64,000 nucleotides of DNA from Azorinus chamasolen (Eukaryota > Mollusca > Bivalvia > Cardiida > Solecurtidae), in NCBI GenBank assembly GCA_963576725.1, contig OY755241.1:74286001-74350000 (forward strand). The letters are read 5' to 3'. This document shows positions 42,214 through 54,374 of this stretch, one piece after another. Numbering within the stretch: the first letter of the stretch is position 1; the number at the start of each line of letters is the position of its first letter. The translations under genes and the position numbers were made by a program. The notes beneath the pieces were generated by a model. That model ran no database searches, had not been told where the DNA came from, and worked only from the letters and a program-made list of their open reading frames with translations.

Positions 42214-44225
42214 TTAGCTCACCAGAGCACAAAGTGCTCAGGGTGAGCTTTTGTGATCGCCTGATGTCCGGCGTCGTGCGTCGTCAACAATTTGAACCTT
42301 TAAAAATCTTCTCCTCTGAATCTACAGGGTTCTCAGCTTTCATCTTTGGCACATAGCATCATCCTTAGGTCCTCTACAAAAGTTATATAAATTATGCCCC
42401 TGGGGTCAAAATTGGCCCCGCCCCAGGGGTGGGAAGTTTTCAATAGAAACATAGTAAAACTTTGAAAATCTTCTCCTCTGAATCTGGAAGGCTCTCAGCT
42501 TTCATATTTGGCACAGAGCATCATGTTCAGGTCCTCTACAAAAGTTATATAAATTATGGCCCTGGGGTCAAAATTGGCCCCGCCCCAGGGGTGGGCAGTT
42601 TTCAGTAGAAACAAAAAGTGAAAACTCTGAAAATATTCTTCTCTGAAACTACAGGGTTCACAGCTTTCATCTTTGGCATATGGCATCATGCTTAGGTCCT
42701 CTACAAAAGTTATATAAATTATGGCCCTGGGGTTAAAATTGGCCCCGCCCCATGGGTGGGCATTTTTCAGTAGAAGCAAATAGTGAAAACTTTGAAAATG
42801 TTCATCTCTGAAACTGGAAGGCTCTTAGCAATCATATTTGGCACAGAGCAGCATGTTCAGGTCCTCTACAAAAGTTATATAAATTATGGCCCTGGGGTCA
42901 AAATTGGCCCCGCCCCAGGGGTGGGCAGTTTTCAATAGAAACAAAAAAGTGAAATCTGAGAAAATCTTCTCCTCTGAAACTGGAAGGTTCTCAGCTTTCA
43001 TATTTGGCACATAGCATCTTGTTCAGGTCCTCTACAAAAGTTATATAAATTATGTCCCTGGGGTCAAAATTAACCCCGCCCCAGGGGTTGGCAGTTTTCA
43101 ATAGAAACAAATAGTGAAATCTTTAAAATCTTCTTCTCTGAAACTGGAAGTCTCTCAGCTTTCATATTTGGCACAGAGCATCATGTTCAGGTCCTCTACA
43201 AAAGTTATATAAATTATGGCCCTGGGGTCAAAATTGGCCCCGCCCCAGGGGTGGGTAGTTTTCAGTAGAAACAAAAAGTGAAAACTTTGAAAATCTTCTG
43301 AAACTACAGGGTTCTTAGCTTTCATATTTGGCACAGAGCATCATGCTCAGGTCCTCTACAAAAGTTATATAAATTATGGCCCTGGGGTTAAAATTGGCCC
43401 CGCCCCAGGGGTGGGCATTTTTCAGTAGAAGCAAATAGTGAAAACTTTGAAAATGTTCATCTCTGAAACTGGAAGGCTCTTAGCAATCATATTTGGCACA
43501 GAGCAGCATGTTCAGGTCCTCTACAAAAGTTATATAAATTATGGCCCTGGGGTCTAAATTGGCCCCGCCCCAGGGGTGGGCAGTTTTCAATAGAAACAAA
43601 AAGTGAAATCTGAGAAAATCTTCTCTGAAACTGGAAGGTTCTCAGCTTTCATATTTGGCACATAGCATCTTGTTCAGGTCCTCTACAAAAGTTATATAAA
43701 TTATGGCCCTTGGGTCAAAATTAACCCCGCCCAAGGGGTGGGCAGTTTTCGTGAAATCTTTGAAAATCTTCTCCTCTTAAGCTGGAAGGCTCTAAGCTTT
43801 CATATTTGGCACCGAGCATCATGTTCAGGTCCTCTACACAAGTGGTATAAATTATGGCCCTGGGGTTAAAATTGGCCCGCCCCAGGGGTTGAGCAGTTTT
43901 CAATAGAAACAAATAGTGGAATCTTTGAAAATCTTTTCCTCTGAAACTGGAAGGCTCTCGGCTTTCATATCTGGCACAGAGCATCATGTTCAGGTTCTCT
44001 ACAAAAATTATATAAATTATGGCCCTGGGGTCAAAATTGGCCCTCTATATGACCATCAGTGTCGATGGGCCGTAAAACACCATTCATTCATTCATTCATT
44101 CAAAATTGGCCCGCCCCAGGGGTTGGGCAGTTTTCAATAGAAACAAATAGTGAAATCTTTGAAAATCTTCTCCTCTTAAGCTGGAAGGCTCTAAGCTTTG
44201 ATATTTGGCACCGAGCATCATATTC
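42214..44225 (+). mobile_element. Helentron-like element H10 (GCTCACC family), cut by LINE L2
   Basis: AGCTCACCAGAGCACAAAGT after TTTTT, GATCGCCTGATGTCCGGCGT, then about 13 units of about 150 bp with the same words as H6 but on the plus strand (GGTCCTCTACAAAAGTTATA, TAAATTATGGCCCTGGGGTC, AAAATTGGCCCCGCCCCAGG). There is no right terminus: L2 starts at 44226. A 58-bp LINE tail is inserted at 44042. Open frames here are repeat artefacts. Confidence 0.85.
44042..44101 (+). mobile_element. About 58-bp L-family insertion with 13-bp target duplication
   Basis: Only CTATATGACCATCAGTGTCG, ATGGGCCGTAAAACACC and (ATTC)4 are present. TCAAAATTGGCCC precedes and follows it, the second copy overlapping the tail, within a core unit of H10. 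It fixes the 3' end of the L family. Confidence 0.9.
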
Positions 44226-44852
44226 ACCCCCCTGCTGGCGGGGTTAGAATTCGCCAGCTGCATCTCTTGCAGAGGGGTAAGATCCCCCCGAATAGGAGCA
44301 ACCTGTTTGCCGTGGGTTGCGACTCGAATCGTCCAGGTGATGGGATCCTGGTAGTTGAGCAAAAGAGCGTCTCTGAGCGTATGACCTCTGATGCAACACA
44401 CTGCTTTGGCCCTTAACCTGGGCGCAGACGAGCGGTCAGGCCTGGCCCAGTCTGATCAATCGGCTTACCATGTCTTGCCCAATGATACTTCATATCTTGA
44501 GAGTTCGTCATTTCTCTATTAAATGACTTTTTTCTCTATTTTAATACATTTAATTAGTTTTGCTAATATTAACTATATGCTGAAGTGTCTTTGAAGGCGG
44601 TGGTTTAGGGCTAATCAGGTAGATTTTGTGTATGGTTGACCAGCGATTCCTGCGTCGATTAACCTATTGGCCAGAAGGTGTTCTATTTAGCGGTAGCGCA
44701 TTGGAGGTACGGCGTTGGCTTGACTTTGCTATTTATCTGAGTATATCACCCATGTAACCCCGGTGTCTTTCGCTGGAGATATCCCGAAGGCATCCCCTTG
44801 TTGGGCTCCGAGGTGGGTGGGGAGCATGGGTGATGAACTATTATTAAGCGCT

Positions 44853-46167
44853 ATGGCAACCCCCGCCAAAAAACGCTCAAATTCTAATTCTAATACTTTC
44901 AAAAGATCACGGAAGGACTCCGAGTCATCAGAGTCTGACCGTGAACATACCAATCAACCACAAGCGATAAATTATTGGCCAAGATTCTTGGTAATTTGTC
45001 CAGTAAATGGTGAACAATCTTTGGCAAAGTTGTTTCCCTTCGCTGTTGCGAAAGCACTGCAGGGACTGGCAGGTGAGCTAAAAGATATAAAAGTTTTACG
45101 GTCAGGAAAGATTCTGGTGGAATGTGCAAAAAAGCAACAATCTGACAACTTACTTAAAAGTAAAACGTTTGCTGGTATTTCGATACAAGTGTCTCCTCAT
45201 CAGTCCTTGAATTTCTGCAAAGGAGTTGTGCGAAGCCGTGATCTTCAGCACACCAATGAGGAAGAAATGCTAGCAGAACTTAACACTCAGAATGTTACGG
45301 AAGTTAAACGTATCAAGTTTGTTAGAGACGGTAGAGAAATAGTGACCAATACTTTAATTCTGAAGTTTAACGTCCCGTTCGTTCCACCAAGAATCATGTG
45401 TGGCTACTTGAGCCTCGACGTTGACCCTTTCATTCCAAATCCTCTTCGGTGTTTTAACTGTCAGAGGTTTGGACATCATAAGGACAAATGCACCAAGAAG
45501 TCAATATGTGCCCGTTGTGGTCAAGAAGATCATGATTCCTCGACCTGTGAAAACCCTGTGCAGTGTTTTAACTGCAAAGGGGATCACTTTGTTTACTCGA
45601 AAGAGTGTGCAAAGTGGAAGCAGGAAAAGGAAATCCAGAGAATTCGTGTTCTACAGAATGTGTCATTTCCTGAAGCCCGTAAAATTGTGGAAGCTTCAAA
45701 ACCTTCCACAGTTGCGGGCTCATCTTATGCAGATAAGGTGAAGGAAAATACATGTAAAATTCAAACTAGAAACGCTGAAACTCAGACAATTATCACCTGG
45801 CCACACGGTGCGCCAAATTACAAAAGCATTTCTGACTCTGTCGTCTCTGGCAAGTCTGACATGGCATGTCAGGCGACTCAGAGATCACCTCAAAGTCAGA
45901 AGAACTCAAACTCCACCCAGAGTCAGAAAAACTCTAAAAAACATAATGGTAGTGATCCTTTACCAAATGGTAAAGAAAAACTCTAAAAAACATAATGGTA
46001 GTGATCCTTTACCAAATGGTAAAGGTAACTCTGTGAAGCTGCACAACACGTATAGCAGCTTGGATGAGGAAGAAGGGATGGATGTACATACATCCATTGT
46101 CCCTTCTTCCAAATCCCCCAAAAAGAAAAAGGACAAGAAGCTTGTTCCTGTTACGCCTCCAACCTAA
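44853..46167 (+). pseudogene. L2 ORF1: Gag-like protein, frameshifted by a 49-bp duplication
   Basis: Homologue of L1 ORF1 with the same zinc knuckles (CFNCQRFGHHKDKC, CARCGQEDHDSSTC, CFNCKGDHFVYSKEC) and conserved NYWPRFLVICPVN. A 49-bp block (AAAAACTCTAAAAAACATAA to CAAATGGTAAAG, about 45924-46021) is present twice, shifting the frame so the first reading stops at 45986. The C-terminal part (GNSVKLHNTYSSLDEEEGMD to VPVTPPT) continues in another frame to 46167. An ATG at 44763 is open in frame, but the homologous start is 44853. Confidence 0.9.
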
Positions 46168-46192
46168 CTAAATATATTTTCATTAATCAATA

Positions 46193-49100
46193 ATGAAAAA
46201 TTGCGTAATACAATGGAATTGTAGAGGACTTAAGGCAAATTATAATGAAATTCTTCTGTTGCTAAATAAATATGACCCGGCCATAATGTGTCTTCAAGAA
46301 ACATTCTTGAAGGACACTGATCAAGTCAACTTTAGAAATTATTCTATTTATAATCATATTTTTAACGATGGTGAAAGAGCTGCTGGCGGCTCATCAATTA
46401 TTGTGAACAACTCTGTTGTTCATAGTCTTTTACCTATTAAAACTAATTTACAAGTTGTTACTGTCAGTGTCACCCTTCATAAGGTCATTACATTTTGTTC
46501 TATTTATATTCCGCCAAGGACAACAGTTGACAAGAAAGAACTTGACTGCCTTGTTGAACAATTGCCTGCCCCATTTATATTGTTAGGGGATTTTAATAGC
46601 CATACTCCTCTATGGGGATCTACAAATACAAATGCTTTAGGTAAAATTGTTGTGGATTTTGTTGGTGAGCACGATTTGTGCATCTCCAACAATAAGTCCC
46701 CAACTTACCTTCACCCGGCATCAGGAACTTTTACTTGCATTGATCTTTCTATTTGTTACCCTACCATTTACTTAGATTATGATTGGAAAGTTGGTGACGA
46801 CCTATGTGGAAGTGACCACTTTCCAATATTTCTAAACCATATTGCTACTCCAGTCGAGGAATGTGTTCCTCGCTGGAAACTCAAGAAAGCAAATTGGGAA
46901 AAGTTTGAAATATTGTGTAGGGAAAAGATAAGATCAGATGTATTTGAAAATAGTGATGACCCCATTGAAACATTTACATCCATTTTATATTCAGTGGCAG
47001 AAGAATGCATTCCAAAGTCCTCATCAAACCCAAAGAAACCTCCTAAACCATGGTATGATGATGAATGTAAGGAGGCTATTAGAAAGCGTAAAGCAGCTCT
47101 TAGAAAATTTAAAGTCAGTCCTACTCAGGAAAATTTAAATCATTTTAGAGTATTTAGGGCTAAAGCTCGTCGTACTATCAAGACTGTTAAATCACAGTCT
47201 TGGAAGAAATATGTTTCTAAATTAAATTGTCGTTCATCAGTAAAGAAGGTATGGGATATGGTGCGTAAAATAAGTGGTAAAGGTAAATCTTCTTTTGGAC
47301 ATTTAAATGCAGATGATAAAAAAATAACAGATGTAAAAGATATAGCCAATTCCTTAGCTGATGCTTTTGCTAAAAACTCTTCATCAGCTAAGTCTACTCC
47401 TGAATTTAGAAACATTAAAAAGAGTAAAGAAAAGGAAAAACTTAATTTTACATCTCACAACACTGAAAGCTACAATTTACCTTTTACTGAGAGAGAATTG
47501 TTTGATTCTCTTACTAAATCGCACGATACAGCTGTTGGACCTGATGACATTCATTATCAATTTCTTAAACACTTGCCCTCAATTTGTATGCATGTTCTTT
47601 TAGATATTTTTAACCATATATGGTCAAGTGGTAAATTGCCCAAGTTTTAGAAACAGGCTACAGTTATTCCTGTTCCAAAACCAGGGAAAGATAATACAGA
47701 TCCAAATAATTATCGTCCTATAGCCTTGACGAGCTGCGTATGTAAAACTTTAGAGCGCATTATTAACGCAAGACTTGTTTGGTATCTTGAATCCAACAAC
47801 CTCATTACGGAGTATCAAAGTGGATTCAGGAGCCAAAGAAGTACAAATGATCATTTAGTTAGGTTGGAAACATTTATTCGTGAAGCTTTCATCAAGAAGG
47901 AGCACTTAGTTGCTGTCTTCTTTGATCTTGAGAAAGCTTACGATACAACTTGGAAGTATGGCATAATGAAAGACCTTCATGAATCTGGACTTAAAGGTCG
48001 ACTTCCAGTTTTTATTGAAAACTTTTTAAATGATAGGGAATTTCAAGTCCGTGTTGGAACTACTCTTTCTGGTATGCAAAAACAGGAAATGGGTGTTCCA
48101 CAAGGAAGTATTTTGTCAGTCACTCTATTTAATGTTAAAATTAATAATATTGTTAAATCTATTACTAGTGACACTGACTGTTCATTGTATGTTGATGACT
48201 TTTTATACGCCCGAAGGGTCGTATTATGTTATGGTCTCCATCGTCTGGCTGGGTGTCCGTCCGTCTGTCTGTCTGTCTGTCCGTCCGTCCGTCCGTTAGC
48301 AAATTCGTGTCCTGGCTATAACTTACTCATTTTTTCTCCGATTTTCAAAATTCTTTCACACAAATGTTCAGTATCACTTGAAGGTGTGTCGCGTACAAAA
48401 CCCAATTGTGAACTTTCAAGGTCAAGGTCACAAATAGGGCGTTAGCAATTTTCCGTCCGTTAGCAAATTCGTGTCCTGGCTATAACTTACTCATTTTTTC
48501 TCCGATTTTCAAAATTCTTTCACACAAATGTTCAGTATCACTTGAAGGTGTGTCGCGTACAAAACCCAATTGTGAACTTTCAAGGTCAAGGTCACAAATA
48601 GGGCGTTAGCAATTTTCGTGTCCTTGCTAAAACTTACTCATCTTTTCACCAATTTTCAAAATTCTTTCACACGTATGTTCAGTATCACTTGAAGGTGTGT
48701 CGCGTACAAAACCCAATGGTGAACTTTCAAGGTCAAGGTCACAAATAGGGCGTTAGCAATTCTGTCCGTCCGTCCGTTAGCAAATTCGTGTCCTGGCTAT
48801 AACTTACTCATTTTTTCTCCGATTTTCAAAATTCTTTCACACAAATGTTCAGTATCACTTGAAGGTGTGTCGCGTACAAAACCCAATTGTGAACTTTCAA
48901 GGTCAAGGTCACAAATAGGGCGTTAGCAATTTTCGTGTCCTTGGTAAAACTTACTCATCTTTTCACCAATTTTCAAAATTCTTTCACACATATGTTCAGT
49001 ATCACTTGAAGGTGTGTCGCGTACAAAACCCAATGGTGAACTTTCAAGGTCAAGGTCACAAATAGGGCGTTAGCAATTCTGTCCGTCCGTTAGCAAATTC

Positions 49101-51635
49101 GTGTCCTGGCTATAACTTACTCATTTTTTCTCCGATTTTCAAAATTCTTTCACACATATGTTCAGTATCACTTGAAGGTGTGTCGCGTACAAAACCCAAT
49201 GGTGAACTTTCAAGGTCAAGGTCACAAATAGGGCGTTAGCAATTCTGTCCGTCCGTCCGTTAGCAAATTCGTGTCCTGGCTATAACTTACTCATTTTTTC
49301 TCCGATTTTCAAAATTCTTTCACACAAATGTTCAGTATCACTTGAAGGTGTGTCGCGTACAAAACCCAATTGTGAACTTTCAAGGTCAAGGTCACAAATA
49401 GGGCGTTAGCAATTTTCGTGTCCTTGGTAAAACTTACTCATCTTTTCACCAATTTTCAAAATTCTTTCACACATATGTTCAGTATCACTTGAAGGTGTGT
49501 CGCGTACAAAACCCAATGGTGAACTTTCAAGGTCAAGGTCACAAATAGGGCGTTAGCAATTCTGTCCGTCCGTTAGCAAATTCGTGTCCTGGCTATAACT
49601 TACTCATTTTTTCTCCGATTTTCAAAATTCTTTCACACATATGTTCAGTATCACTTGAAGGTGTGTCGCGTACAAAACCCAATTGTGAACTTTCAAGGTC
49701 AAGGTCACAAATAGGGCTTCAGTATCACTTGAAGGTGTGTTGCATACAAAACCCAATTGTGAACTTTCAAGGTCAAGGTCACAAATAGAGCGTTAGCAAA
49801 TTTTGTGTCCGACAAATAAAAGATTACTATTACAATAAGCAGTTTTACTCTCCTTGCTATTGCCTTAGCCCTAATAGAGTCCTCATATGCGCAACTTCTG
49901 AAGGTTCACACATTGTGTAAATAGAACAGCCTTCGGGCGTATATTGCCCCGTCTCGCGGTGCTCTTGTTAATTTGTTACCGTTCTAAACACATGCGTACT
50001 GTTGAACGTCAACTTCAACAGTCCATTGATAAAGCTCAAAAATGGGCTACTGAAAACGGCTTTAGATTTTCAAAGTCTAAAACAAATTGTGTACATTTCT
50101 GTCAACTGAGAAAATTCCACAATGATCCTGAGTTGCACTTGAATGGTGATCCTATTCCTGTTGTAGACCAGGCGAAATTTCTCGGTGTCATCTTTGACAA
50201 AAAACTTTCCTTTATACCTCATATTAAATATTTAAAGGCTAAATGCCAGAAAACTCTGAAATTGCTTCGCGTTCTTGCACATACCGAATGGGGTGCAGAT
50301 CGCAATGTAATGCTCAAATTGTATAGAAGTTTAGTGAGGTCCAAACTGGATTATGGTAGTGTTGTATATGGCTCTGCAAGGAAATCATACTTGCAGATGC
50401 TTGATCCAATTCATCACCAAGGTTTACGTTTAGCATTGAGTGCCTTTAGGACATCCCCTGCTAAAAGTTTATATGTTGAGGCGAATGAGCCATCACTTTA
50501 CTCTCGTCGTGAAAAATTATCCATGCAGTATACCTCTAAATTAGCTTCAAACCCATCAAATCCCGCTCATAAAAATGTTTTTAGACCTAAATATCAACGT
50601 TTATTTGAATCTAAGGAAAAGGTAATTTCACCTTTCGGAATACGTATGAAAAACAGTTTTCAAAATAGTGATATAGATTTGTCTTTAGTTGAAAAGACTA
50701 AAGTTGAATCTATACCACCTTGGACTATTAAACCACCAAAAGTTATCTTTGAACTAACACGGCATAAAAAGTCTGAAACAAGCTCGCTTGAATTCAGTTC
50801 TTTTTTAAATGAAATAATTTCAAGATTTGAAGATTATGAACAAGTTTATACTGATGGTTCAAAAGATGATGAGAGAGTCGCAGCTGCCTTTGTGGCTGAT
50901 GACACAGAGACAAAATTTCGGCTTCCTGATAATGCCTCCATTTTTTCAGCAGAGATCAAAGCTATTGATTTAGCTCTTGATTATATTGCTGGAAAATCAT
51001 ATAGTAAACATATAATATTTTCGGATTCTCTTTCTGTTTTACAATCACTGAGTAAATGTTCTACAAAAAATGTTCTTATTAAAAAACTTGTTTTAAAATA
51101 CCATGAAATGTCTAATTCAAAAGATGTAATATTTTGTTGGATACCTAGTCATTGTGGAATACAGGGCAACGAGAGGGTGGACCTTGCAGCGAAGTCTGCG
51201 CTTGAATCGCCTGAATCTGATATGAGATTACCGTATTCGGATTTCAAACCACAAATTACTAGACATATTCTATATAAATGGCAGGAATCTTGGAATGAGG
51301 AAATTCATAACAAGCTCCGTGCTGTTAAACCTATTTTAGGTGAACATTTTTGTTCATGCTTGCCAATTCGGCGTGATGAGGTCGTATTGGCCAGAATAAG
51401 AATTGGACATTCTTTTTTAACTCATTCATTTTTACTGAAAGGTGAAGTTCAACCTGAATGTTTATTTTGTTTTGAGTCTTATACAATTCAGCACATTCTC
51501 ATTGAATGTCCTCATTTAATCTTAATCAGAGATAGGTTCTTTCAAGCAGATTCCCTGAGGGAACTGTTTGAGCTGGTAGAAATACCAAAATTATTTGATT
51601 TTTTAAAAGCCATTAATATATATTCTAAAATTTAA
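46193..51635 (+). pseudogene. L2 ORF2: endonuclease-RT-RNase H, one nonsense codon and one insertion
   Basis: The endonuclease and linker are open to 47650, where a tryptophan codon (TGG in L1) is TAG. The RT continues through NNYRPIALTSCVCKTLERII, VFFDLEKAYDTTW and GVPQGSILSVTLFNVKINNI to SLYVDDFL (48204). There a 1,765-bp Helentron-like element interrupts it, and LICYRSKHMRTVERQLQQ resumes at 49970. The RNase H is complete: YTDGSKDDERVAAAFV, FSAEIKAIDLALDY, IIFSDSLSVLQSL and WIPSHCGIQGNERVDLAAKS (D, E, D, and H/D positions visible). The C-terminal zinc-like motif (CLFCF...TIQHILIEC) is also present. Stop at 51633-51635. The presence of RNase H and ORF1 zinc knuckles is why I place the family in the I superfamily. 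Confidence 0.95.
48205..49969 (+). mobile_element. Helentron-like element H11 (ACGCCC family), precise insertion in L2 ORF2
   Basis: It starts ATACGCCCGAAGGGTCGTAT after GACTTTTT. A CCGTCCGTCTGTCTGTCTGT run is followed by about eleven very uniform units of about 150-165 bp (CGTGTCCTGGCTATAACTTA, CTCATTTTTTCTCCGATTTT, CACAAATGTTCAGTATCACT, TGAAGGTGTGTCGCGTACAA, CTTTCAAGGTCAAGGTCACA). The unique right part ends CCTTCGGGCGTAT, the inverse of the start, then hairpin GCCCCG-TCTCG-CGGTGC and TCTTGTT. Flanks rejoin as GACTTTTT-AATTTG, exactly as in L1 (35400-35414) and L3 (51900-51914). No target duplication, no coding capacity. Confidence 0.92.
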
Positions 51636-51825
51636 AAGGTATATTTTTAGAATGTCGATTATGTTTTGTCCTTATTTTATTTACAATCCTGTTGATCGGG
51701 ACTGACATTTACATAATCTAGTGAGATTGTCTTCATTTGATTTCATCATATAGTTTTATTTACATTATTTATTCGGCTCTATATGACCATCAGTGTCGAT
51801 GGGCCGTAAAACACCATTCATTCAT

Positions 51826-53761
51826 TCTATTTAATGTTAAAATTAATAATATTGTTCAATCTATTACTAATGACACGGATTGTTCATTGTATGTTGATGA
51901 CTTTTTAATTTGTTACCGTTCTAAACACATGCGTACTGTTGAACGTCAACTTCAACAGTCCATTGATAAAGCTCAAAAATGGGCTACTGAAAACGGTTTT
52001 AAATTTTCCAAGTCTAAAACAAATTGTGTACATTTCTGTCAACTGAGAAAATTTCACAATGACCGGAGTTGCACTTGAATGGTGATACCATTCCTGTTGT
52101 AGACCAGGCAAAATTTCTCGGTGTCATTTTTGACAAAAAACTTTCCTTTATACCTCATATTAAATATTTAAAGGCTAAATGCCAGAAAACTCTGAAATTG
52201 CTTCGCGTTCTTGCACATACCGAATGGGGTGCAGATCGCAATGTAATGCTCAAATTGTATAGAAGTTTAGTGAGGTCCAAACTGGATTATGGTAGTGTTG
52301 TATATGGCTCTGCAAGGAAATCATACTTGCAGATGCTTGATCCAATTCATCACCAAGGTTTACGTTTAGCATTGGGTGCCTTTAGGACATCCCCTGCTAA
52401 AAGTTTATATGTTGAGGCGAATGAGCCATCACTTTACTCTCGTCGTGAAAAACTATCCATGCAGTATACCTCTAAATTAGCTTCAAACCAATCAAATCCC
52501 GCTCATAAAAATGTTTTTAGACCTAAATATCAACGTTTATTTGAATCTAAGGAAAAGGTAATTCCACCTTTCGGAATACGTATGAAAAACAGTTTTCAAA
52601 ATAGTGATATAGATTTGTCTTTAGTTGAAAAGACTAAAGTTGAATCTATACCGCCTTGGACTATATAACCACCAAAAGTTATCTTTGAACTAACACGGCA
52701 TAAAAAGTCTGAAACAAGCTCGCTTGAATTCAGTTCTTTTTTAAATGAAATAATTTCAAGATTGGAAGATTATGAACAAGTTTATACTGATGGTTCAAAA
52801 GATGATGAGAGAGTCGCAGCTGCATTTGTGGCTGATGACACAGAGACAAAATTTCGGCTTCCTGATAATGCCTCCATTTTTTCAGCAGAGATCAAAGCTA
52901 TTGATTTAGCTCTTGATTATATTGCTGGAAAATCATATAGTAAACATATAATCTTTTCGGATTCTCTTTCTGTTTTACAATCTCTGAGTAAATGTTCTAC
53001 AAAAAATGTTCTTATTAAAAAACTTGTTTTAAAATACCATGAAATGTCTAATTCAAAAGATGTAATATTTTGTTGGATACCTAGTCATTGTGGAATACAG
53101 GGCCACGAGAGGGCGGACCTTGCAGCGAAGTCTGCGCTTGAATCGCCTGAATCTGATATGAGATTACCGTATTCGGATTTCAAACCACAAATTACTAGAC
53201 ATATTCTATATAAATGGCAGGAGTCTTGGAATGAGGAAATTCATAACAAGCTCCATGCTGTTAAACCTATTTTAGGTGAACATTTTTGTTCATGCTTACC
53301 AATTCGGCGTGATGAGGTCGTATTGGCCAGAATAAGAATTGGACATTCTTTTTTAACTCATTCATTTTTACTGAAAGGTGAAGTTCAACCTGAATGTTTA
53401 TTTTGTTTTGAGCCTTATACAATTCAGCACATTCTCATTGAATGTCCTGATTTAATCTTAATCAGAGATAGGTTCTTTCAAGCAGATTCCCTGAGGGAAC
53501 TGTTTGGTAGAAATACCCAAAATATTTGATTTTTTAAAAGCCATTAATATATATTCTAAAATTTAAAAGGTATATTTTTAGAATGTCGATTATGTTTTGT
53601 CCTTATTTTATTTACAATCCTGTTGATCGGGACTGACATTTACATAATCTAGTGAGATTGTCTTTATTTGATTTCATCATATAGTTTTATTTACATTATT
53701 TATCGGCTCTATATGACCATCAGTGTCGATGGGCCGTAAAACACCATTCATTCATTCATTC
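51826..53761 (+). mobile_element. L3: 5'-truncated L-family LINE
   Basis: It begins inside the RT (TATTTAATGTTAAAATTAAT, i.e. LFNVKINNI) directly after the L2 tail, continues through SLYVDDFLICYRS, RNase H and the Cys/His end, and finishes with CTCTATATGACCATCAGTGT and (ATTC)n at 53761. Disruptions: a 1-bp loss at about 52066, a stop at 52666, and a deletion near 53507. Its tail lands inside the HUH-like gene on the opposite strand. Confidence 0.9.
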
Positions 53762-54363
53762 GTTGTCTGAGTTGGGTCGTCCATAGTTATCCTTTTCATC
53801 CGCCCACATAAGGCAATATTGTTGCAACCTAGTAATTTCCTAGGTGCCGTGATCATGTGACATAAAATGCTGTCAATGTACTTGACCTTTTGATATTTAA
53901 TACTGGCATTCTGTCTTGCAACTACACTTTTTAGATTCCTGTATCTGGTGTTATCTTGCAGCCTGTACGCATTATGGGCCACAATATGCATGTGCAAGCC
54001 GTTAAACTCACACCCAGCATCACACAACCCATTATGCCATATAACGGCACAAGGTCTGGAATTGACAAACTGCTTGATTGAGTTACAGAGGTCTCTCTGT
54101 TTATCTGTCTGGCTGTTGAAAAGTTCAATGGGTGTAGAGAAACTAATGACAGGATTCTCCACCATATTAGAATACTCTTCCTCTGTAACATACTTTCCGT
54201 ATGGCGTTCCCTCATCATCTTCGTACATATATGTTCTAGGTTTCAAACATTTAACTAGATCGTGATCGATCGGAATGTCTCCCACTATTATGCTGTAATA
54301 CTCTGTGGGTCTAAACTCGTAGTCTAACACTTCTTCTGCTTTTAACTGGTGACCCTTTATCAT
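53762..54363 (-). pseudogene. HUH-nuclease-like protein, 3' end cut by LINE L3 (possible endogenous virus)
   Basis: About 200 codons from ATG at 54363, open until the LINE tail supplies its last codons. N-terminal part: EVLDYEFRPTEYYSIIVGDI, PRTYMYEDDEGTPYGKYV. C-terminal part: PCAVIWHNGLCDAGCEFNG, then LHMHIVAHN, then KVKYIDSILCHMITAPRKLL. H-M-H within LHMHIV fits the metal-binding HUH motif, and the later KYIDSILCHMI could hold the catalytic tyrosine or lysine region. The pattern is reminiscent of the nuclease domain of parvovirus-type Rep/NS1 proteins. The helicase domain expected downstream is absent because L3 lies there. The start follows the stop of the neighbouring gene by about 10 bp, a packed, virus-like arrangement. 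Family assignment is an inference from short motifs. Confidence 0.5.
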
Positions 54364-54374
54364 CCTGAAAACAA

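Larger units (their letters stand above)
44226..51830 (+). mobile_element. L2: I/Nimb-like LINE copy, split by a Helentron-like element
   Basis: Same organisation as L1: 5' UTR from ACCCCCCTGCTGGCGGGGTT (with about 90 extra bp at 44515-44602), ORF1, ORF2, and a 3' UTR ending CTCTATATGACCATCAGTGT, CCGTAAAACACC and ATTCATTC. Apart from the 1,765-bp insertion at 48205-49969 it is very close to L1 in the shared ORF2 region, so the family moved recently. Confidence 0.9.
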
